The notes under the pieces: generated by a model | Database searches by the model: none | Seen by the model: the letters and a program-made list of their open reading frames with translations, nothing else | What the model was told of the DNA's origin: nothing | In this document: positions 51,675 to 56,879 of the stretch, piece by piece | How the letters are laid out: each line of letters begins with the position of its first letter | How positions within the stretch are numbered: the stretch's first letter is position 1 | Position numbers and translations under genes: made by a program | Origin: Aneurinibacillus danicus | GTDB taxonomy: Bacteria; Bacillota; Bacilli; Aneurinibacillales; Aneurinibacillaceae | Assembly (NCBI RefSeq): GCF_007991215.1 | Contig: NZ_BJXX01000085.1 | Coordinates: forward strand, 1 to 56,879 | Length of the DNA stretch: 56,879 nucleotides | Direction: 5' to 3'

Positions 51675-52727
51675 CTACCGCTGTTTCACATACCGCTTGT
51701 CTTTCATGAACATGCGCCAAAAATAAATAAATCCCGGCATTAAAATCGCAAACCCGACAATATAAGAGGCGAACAGAGCACGGAACGTATTCGGGTGAGT
51801 AAAAGCGGATTCGATCGTGACATGCGGATATACGATATACGGCAGATGCGCTTTTCCGTATGCATAACTTGCCAGCAAGTACTGAGCCACAACACCAAGC
51901 ACCGCAATACGGGGTCTTCCCTGCATATGTTCTTTCTGTCCGCCGGGCCACCAGAGAGCCGTATATCCGATAAGAAACAGGGCGGCGGAGAAAAGCAGCA
52001 AATTGATCTGCTGCAGCAAATTCTCATACAGCCACGCCGCCTCGCTTTTCATTGAAGCCACCAACACCAGCCCCATAAAAAAGGAAAGAGGTCCGTTTAA
52101 AATCGCGTCGCGCCGATACAGTCGGTACGCTTCCTGCTCACTCGCTACACGTGAATAGTCCGCAAGCAAGAGTGAGGATAAAAAGAACGTGGTGCTGATG
52201 GCGAATGCCATATACGAAAGCCCGCTGGCGCTCGTCAACAGCTTGCCGAGCAGCAATTCTTCATACCCGTTCGCCGTACCGATAAATCCGCCCTGGGTTA
52301 TGGGAAGCACCAGAATGAGCAGGGCGGGAATAAACAACCCGCTGATGCCTGAAACAATGGCGAGCTTTTTTTCGTACCCTTCCATCGAGTGCGAATAGAC
52401 AAGGAATGCGCTGCGAATCGCCAACAGAAGCAGGATTAAGCTTCCAGGAACCAGCAGCACTGTTCCGAGCGTAAATGTGGCACCCGGGAAGAAGCTTACC
52501 AGCGCGACAACGATGAGTACGACAAATGTGTTCGTCACTTCCCACGAAGGAGAAAGATACCGGTTGGCGATATTGGTCGCTTTGCTCTGTTCATGGTTGC
52601 GGTATATCATCGACCAGAAACCGGTTCCGAAATCGATGGACGCAGCGACCGAATACACGAAGACGAACAACCAGAGTATGGCAATAGCAATGAGTTCATC
52701 GCTCACCGACCGCACATCCCTTCCCAT
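51675..52727 (-). CDS. cydB: Cytochrome bd oxidase subunit II
   Basis: A protein of about 350 residues with 8-9 membrane segments, partner of CydA. SDELIAIAILWLFVFVYSVAASIDFGTGFW at the start and the C-terminal ALFASYIVGFAILMPGFIYFWRMF are typical of CydB. I start at ATG 52727, 13 bases after the cydA stop; GTG 52706 is an alternative. No cydCD genes follow within the window. Confidence 0.93.
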   Translation of the reverse strand: MGRDVRSVSDELIAIAILWLFVFVYSVAASIDFGTGFWSMIYRNHEQSKATNIANRYLSPSWEVTNTFVVLIVVALVSFFPGATFTLGTVLLVPGSLILLLLAIRSAFLVYSHSMEGYEKKLAIVSGISGLFIPALLILVLPITQGGFIGTANGYEELLLGKLLTSASGLSYMAFAISTTFFLSSLLLADYSRVASEQEAYRLYRRDAILNGPLSFFMGLVLVASMKSEAAWLYENLLQQINLLLFSAALFLIGYTALWWPGGQKEHMQGRPRIAVLGVVAQYLLASYAYGKAHLPYIVYPHVTIESAFTHPNTFRALFASYIVGFAILMPGFIYFWRMFMKDKRYVKQR

Positions 52728-52740
52728 TTTATTGTACTTC

Positions 52741-54078
52741 TCATGAACCGATCGCGCTCCCTTCCAGCTCCTTCTCCAGAGGATGACGCCTGAAATAATG
52801 GCGCAGCACAACCACGGTCGCAATGCCCAATATGAGATAAATGGTGACGAATAGCGCAAAAAGCAGACCGATGTTACCCGTCTGCGTCACCGAATCTGCC
52901 GTCAGCATCGTCCGGTACAGCACCCAGGGCTGGCGTCCGGTACAGGCGAAAATCCAGCCGAACTCGATCCCCATCACGGCGAGCGGTCCGGATGCGATAA
53001 ACAGCCACATCAACCAGTGCGGAAACGCCTCCCGCTTCAACAGATGACGCCAGGCAAAACCGATAATCGACAGCAAAATCAACAGCGATCCGATGCCTAC
53101 CATCCCGTTGAACAGCGTATGTACATACAGCGGCGGCCAGTATTCCCGCGGAAAGTCGTTAAGACCTTTCACCACTTCATCGAACCGGTTACCCGCAAGA
53201 AAACTCAGCGCCCACGGAATTTCAACCGCATACTTAACACTTTGCGTCGCTTCATCCGTATAACCGCCAATCGCAAGCGGCGCATAGGCCCGCGTCTCAA
53301 ACAACCCTTCCGCGGCCGCCAGTTTCTCCGGCTGATACTCGTGCAGCATCTGCGCGGATTCGTGGCCGTTGAGTGCCGTCCCAACGGAGAATAAACCGCC
53401 GATCGCAAGCGACATCATCAGCGCTTTGCGGTGAAATAAAAACGCTTTCCCCCTGCTTTTGTGCTTCAGCATTTTAAATGCAGCCACCGAAGCAATGACA
53501 AATGCGCCCGTCATATATGCGGAGAGTCCGACATGGACCGCTGAGACTGCAAAGCTCGGATTGAAAAATCCCGCCCACGGATCGACATCCACGATCTGAC
53601 CGTTCTCAATTCTGAATCCGGCGGGCGTTCCCTCAAACGCATGCACATTTGTAATGAGTACGGCAGAAGCCAGGGCTCCAAGCGCCACAAGGCTTACGCT
53701 AAGAATTCGCATCCCCGCGGAAAGCCGGTCCGCGGCATAGACATAGATCGACATAAACAAGGCTTCCAGCAGAAATGCGAAAATCTCAATCTGGAACGGC
53801 AGTGCAATCACTTTGCCCACCACTTCCATAAAACCGGGCCAAAGCAAGGATAGCTGTACGCCCGCTATCGTGCCTGACGGAATCGCCACGCCCAAAAGCA
53901 CCGCGAATCCTTTCGTCCAGCGCTGAGCCATAATGCTGTAATCTTTGTCTTTCTTCCATTGATACATAATCTCCGCCGCCAGAATCATCAGCGGAAGCCC
54001 TACGCCGAGCGTGGCGAATATAATATGAAACCCCATTGTGGTCCCAAACATTGCCCGTGCCAATTGTAAATCCGTCAC
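52741..54078 (-). CDS. cydA: Cytochrome bd oxidase subunit I
   Basis: A 445-residue quinol oxidase subunit. The heme ligand His of GFHIIFA (about 18), the second His region AVHVGLSAYM, the short Q-loop (GHESAQMLHEYQPEKLAAAEGLF), and GRQPWVLYRTMLTADSVT are visible. The short Q-loop is typical of Gram-positive bd oxidases. The start is GTG with GAGGAG 9 bases upstream. cydB follows in the same operon; terminal oxidation under low oxygen fits dcuA-aspA nearby. Confidence 0.96.
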   Translation of the reverse strand: MTDLQLARAMFGTTMGFHIIFATLGVGLPLMILAAEIMYQWKKDKDYSIMAQRWTKGFAVLLGVAIPSGTIAGVQLSLLWPGFMEVVGKVIALPFQIEIFAFLLEALFMSIYVYAADRLSAGMRILSVSLVALGALASAVLITNVHAFEGTPAGFRIENGQIVDVDPWAGFFNPSFAVSAVHVGLSAYMTGAFVIASVAAFKMLKHKSRGKAFLFHRKALMMSLAIGGLFSVGTALNGHESAQMLHEYQPEKLAAAEGLFETRAYAPLAIGGYTDEATQSVKYAVEIPWALSFLAGNRFDEVVKGLNDFPREYWPPLYVHTLFNGMVGIGSLLILLSIIGFAWRHLLKREAFPHWLMWLFIASGPLAVMGIEFGWIFACTGRQPWVLYRTMLTADSVTQTGNIGLLFALFVTIYLILGIATVVVLRHYFRRHPLEKELEGSAIGS

Positions 54079-54152
54079 TATCGTCCGCTCCTCTCGTCTG
54101 GTATCACTTCCCTTTTAGTATTTGTTTTTCCAACGGAAAGATGTATGAAAAT

Positions 54153-54199
54153 AAAAAACACCCGCCAGGAGCGCTTGACTATACGTCCCCGACAGGTGT
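54153..54199 (-). terminator. Terminator of the dCache chemoreceptor gene
   Basis: On the minus strand ACACCTGTCGGGG and the arm CTCCTGGCGGGTGT pair imperfectly and run into TTTTTT. Confidence 0.7.
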
Positions 54200-54210
54200 C
54201 TCTATACTTT

Positions 54211-56193
54211 TTATAGTGTGAAACGCCGCAATTGCTGCTGCATTTCTTCGGCCAGATTTGCGAGCGAATGCGAAGAAGCCGCGATTTCTTCCATAGACGA
54301 TAGCTGCTCGTCTGTCGCTTTGGAAATGCTCTCCAGGCTCTGATTGTTTTCGGTTGTCCTCTTGGCGATATGATTCATCGCTGCCACCACTTCTTCCGTA
54401 CTGGCAGCAATTTGTTCGGTCGAGGCGGAAATCTCCTGGATTTGTCCCGTAACTTCCTGTACGGCTCTATCGATATCCAGGAACGATTCACCCGCGGCAG
54501 TGACGGTATGAATACCGCCCTCAACTTCTGACGCTCCCTGTTTCATGGCATTCACCATGCCCTCAATCTCGCGCTGGATACGGTGGATTTCCTGCTCGAT
54601 GCGGTGAGATGCTTCACCGGTTTGGTTTGCCAGCTTACGCACCTCATCCGCCACTACAGCAAAGCCGCGGCCCTGATCTCCTGCTCTTGCCGCTTCGATC
54701 GCCGCGTTCAACGACAGCAGATTCGTCTGCTCTGAAATTTCATTAATGAACGCTACAATCGTTCCAATTTCTCGGGATCGTTCGCCCAGCATCTCCATCT
54801 TCTCATCCAGTTGCCGTACCGTTCCATGAATGGCGCTCATTTTCTCCGATACTGTCTCGATCGCGTGCTTGCCTTCGCCAGATAATTGACTGGCACGTAC
54901 CGCCGAGTCCGATACGGTTTCGGCACGGACGGCAATATGCTGAACCGCCGTCGCCATTTCCTTGACTGTGTTCGAAGTCGCCGCTACCCGTTTTTCCTGG
55001 CTTCTATATTCTGCTACGACCCGGTGTACAATACTGGCAATGCGCCCGCTCGCTGATTTTGTCTGATCCGAACTGGCGCTTAATTGCTCGGAAGAGGCAG
55101 CCAGGTGCTCTGCCGTATCATTCATGTGAGCTACGATGTTCCGCAGGGATTCATTCATTTGGTTAAAACTATGGCCCAACTGTCCGAATTCATCCCTTGA
55201 TTTGACATTCATTTGTGTGCGTAAGTCACCTTCTTTAATTTTATGTGCACCCATCATTAGTTTTTTAAGAGGCGCCGTCATGGAAGAAACGAGAAAATAC
55301 ACAAGAACGACGCCGATTACAGTCGTCAGCGGAACCACAACCAGCATCGTGTATAGTATCGGACGCGCCGCATCATCTGTTTCCCGCTTCAGCATGGCTC
55401 CGCCAATCTTCCAGCCGGTCTCCGCATTGGACACATATGTTACCTTTTTCTGTTCCCCTTCTATCAGAGCTTCGTACTCTCCTGCCGCGGTTTGAAGCAT
55501 CGGCTGAAACCAGGAAGCATCCTTTATCCTTTCTCCTGCCTGATACTCCGGATGGACGATAACGTTTCCGTCTTTGTCTGTAATAAAAGCGTATCCGCTT
55601 TTCCCGACCTGAACCTGCTTCGTAATGTCCGCCAGCTTCTTCAGACTGACATCCATTCCGACAACGCCCTTTCCGTCCCTGGTCATCCTGGCAATGGTGA
55701 CGACCATATTTTTTGATGAAGCGGCAATATAAGGGCTTGTCACTATGGTTTCTTCAGGACTGCTTACCGCATCTTTATACCACGGACGCTGTCTTGGATC
55801 GAATCCTTTTTTCATCTGGGTCATCGGCCATTTGATAAATACGCCCGCTTCTGTCCCGATGTATGTACGCTCAAGCATAGGCTGTGTTTCCTGAAACTTC
55901 GTTAGTATCTTTCTTACAGCCGGATCGTTTGCGGATTGAATGGCGTCTGCCTGAAGATATCCCGCCAAAAACTCGACTTCCTGCTTCTTGGCCTCCAGCA
56001 TTTGATTAATCGTATGGTTAAGAAGCTGCACATTCTGCTTTGCTGCTTCCGTCAACTGATTCTCTACTTTGGTTCGCGCCGTCTGATAGGAAAAAATGCC
56101 AATGAGAAGACTTGGCACCAACAAAGTTATTGCAAAAGCCACATTTAACTTTGCTCTCAAACCCCATCGAACGCTGTCTTTTTCTTTTTTCAT
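54211..56193 (-). CDS. Methyl-accepting chemotaxis protein, dCache type
   Basis: A 660-residue transmembrane chemoreceptor. TM1 (residues about 14-33), a dCache_1 ligand-binding domain ([21 protein letters not shown]..., [33 protein letters not shown]), TM2 ([23 protein letters not shown]), HAMP, and a signalling domain with tip [38 protein letters not shown]. dCache receptors of this type in Bacillus sense amino acids or organic acids. No cheA or flagellar genes lie close. Putative methylation sites are in the flanking coiled coils. Confidence 0.94.
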   Translation of the reverse strand: MKKEKDSVRWGLRAKLNVAFAITLLVPSLLIGIFSYQTARTKVENQLTEAAKQNVQLLNHTINQMLEAKKQEVEFLAGYLQADAIQSANDPAVRKILTKFQETQPMLERTYIGTEAGVFIKWPMTQMKKGFDPRQRPWYKDAVSSPEETIVTSPYIAASSKNMVVTIARMTRDGKGVVGMDVSLKKLADITKQVQVGKSGYAFITDKDGNVIVHPEYQAGERIKDASWFQPMLQTAAGEYEALIEGEQKKVTYVSNAETGWKIGGAMLKRETDDAARPILYTMLVVVPLTTVIGVVLVYFLVSSMTAPLKKLMMGAHKIKEGDLRTQMNVKSRDEFGQLGHSFNQMNESLRNIVAHMNDTAEHLAASSEQLSASSDQTKSASGRIASIVHRVVAEYRSQEKRVAATSNTVKEMATAVQHIAVRAETVSDSAVRASQLSGEGKHAIETVSEKMSAIHGTVRQLDEKMEMLGERSREIGTIVAFINEISEQTNLLSLNAAIEAARAGDQGRGFAVVADEVRKLANQTGEASHRIEQEIHRIQREIEGMVNAMKQGASEVEGGIHTVTAAGESFLDIDRAVQEVTGQIQEISASTEQIAASTEEVVAAMNHIAKRTTENNQSLESISKATDEQLSSMEEIAASSHSLANLAEEMQQQLRRFTL

Positions 56194-56418
56194 TATGTCG
56201 TATCCCCTTGTGCGCTATAAAAGAACCGATTTAGAATCTTTATTCCTAATTCATAAGGTCTAAAAATTCCATAGATAAAAATATACCGCACAATTACATA
56301 AGTCAACCAATTTTTCCATTTTTTTAATAGTTTTTATAGTCTGATTATATTACTCCCGGGCTATCTTTATTTTCTCCTCCAGTCAAAATATTAAATAAAT
56401 AACCTTTATACTAAACAA

Positions 56419-56450
56419 GCCCCATAAGATTTGCTCTCCCGGGGCATTTC
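56419..56450 (+). terminator. Possible terminator in the 56.2-56.6 kb gap
   Basis: GCCCC (56419-56423) pairs with GGGGC (56441-56445), followed by ATTTCTTTTT. The 387-base gap around it is AT-rich and holds no other gene; TTTCAC/TACAAT (56520-56547, 16-base spacing) may be the promoter of the next gene. Confidence 0.4.
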
Positions 56451-56580
56451 TTTTTACCTTTTTACTGTACCTTCATTCTTTTGGTAAAACTCATGAAATA
56501 GCTTTAACAGTGAAGGAAATTTCACGTTACAGACAGAAATATACAATTTGGTACATTTATAATAAAAGGAATGGTTGTAT

Positions 56581-56778
56581 ATGAGTGGTAAGGAATTAAA
56601 TTACGGAATTGTCGTATTACTTGAGTTTTATCGAGAAAAACGCAGGGAATTAGCCAGCGATTTATACTCTATTGTTGGCAAGTATTCCGAAAATGTAAAA
56701 ATTAAAGATGTTAAGATAGGCATTCAAAATGCTTACAAATCTTTTGAGACAGAAGTTCTTGGAATGGATACCGAATAA
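56581..56778 (+). CDS. Small hypothetical protein
   Basis: A 65-residue helical, Lys/Glu-rich protein (KELNYGIVVLLEFYREKRRELASDLYSIVGKYSENVKIKD) with no signal. AAAGGA lies about 10 bases before ATG 56581; an earlier TTG at 56575 is possible. AT-rich codons. Its length and charged helices resemble small Spo0E-like phosphatases or antitoxins, but the Spo0E motif is not there; unassigned. Confidence 0.55.
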   Translation: MSGKELNYGIVVLLEFYREKRRELASDLYSIVGKYSENVKIKDVKIGIQNAYKSFETEVLGMDTE

Positions 56779-56812
56779 AAATTTATAATACGAAAAGAGT
56801 CTAGAAATAGAC

Positions 56813-56856
56813 AAGCCGATGTCTCTTATATTAAGGGATCATCGGCTTTTATTTCG
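56813..56856 (+). terminator. Terminator of the small hypothetical gene
   Basis: AAGCCGATG (56813-56821) is complementary to CATCGGCTT (56840-56848), followed by TTATTT. Confidence 0.8.
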
Positions 56857-56879
56857 CAAGTAGCTGTTACTTCTTAATT

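Overview
The window looks like a core chromosomal segment of an endospore-forming Firmicute of the order Bacillales, most like the Paenibacillaceae/Aneurinibacillus-Brevibacillus group (genus level is inference). Evidence: a leucine T-box leader before leuS, the yqeG-yqeH-aroE-yqeI-nadD-yqeK-rsfS-yqeM cluster next to comER, an alpha/beta-type SASP, YqhV, candidate sporulation promoters, an S-layer-homology protein, CydAB, a four-gene PDH operon and Bacillus-type ribosome binding sites. Most genes have moderate GC; one island at about 36.95-40.1 kb is visibly AT-rich.

Layout. 0-5.4 kb: a YpbS-like small protein, comER, an orphan ABC substrate-binding lipoprotein, leuS and its T-box. 5.4-10.7 kb: the conserved yqe/aroE/nadD housekeeping cluster (ribosome assembly and silencing, NAD and shikimate synthesis), all on the minus strand. 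10.7-13.8 kb: an SLH-domain secreted protein and pncB. 13.8-19 kb: LytS/LytR two-component system followed by cstA and its small YbdD partner, a likely pyruvate sensing and uptake module. 19-21.8 kb: DUF2621 protein, tRNA hydroxylase trhO with a possible attenuator, and a soluble chemoreceptor-like protein. 21.8-26.8 kb: pdhABC-lpd with a long leader holding a palindrome. 26.8-36.6 kb: esterase, VTT membrane protein, signal peptidase, YkvI, an L,D-transpeptidase, a nitroreductase, two anion/ion transporters, and a divergent pair of probable sporulation units (yqhV plus LysM-M14 peptidase; comB).

36.6-41 kb is the unusual region. A 308-bp segment (promoter, leader and first codons of a VanY-like DD-carboxypeptidase lipoprotein gene) is present twice, 3,460 bp apart. 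The first copy is truncated after 56 codons; the second continues into the full gene. Between them lies AT-rich DNA carrying two direct copies of a GC-rich double-hairpin repeat of about 56 bp, a hypothetical gene, a frameshifted ISL3-family IS and a pyridoxamine-oxidase-fold gene. The arrangement resembles a single-crossover integration of a small circular DNA.

41-44.6 kb: hemE-hemH-hemY. 44.6-48.5 kb: SASP, a possible 33-codon small ORF, and dcuA-aspA (aspartate/fumarate). 48.5-51.6 kb: small proteins, a PilZ protein and a secreted 505-aa protein of unknown function. 51.6-57 kb: cydAB, a dCache chemoreceptor and a small hypothetical gene. Low-oxygen and carbon-overflow metabolism (cydAB, dcuA-aspA, pdh, lytSR-cstA) and sporulation are the recurring themes.
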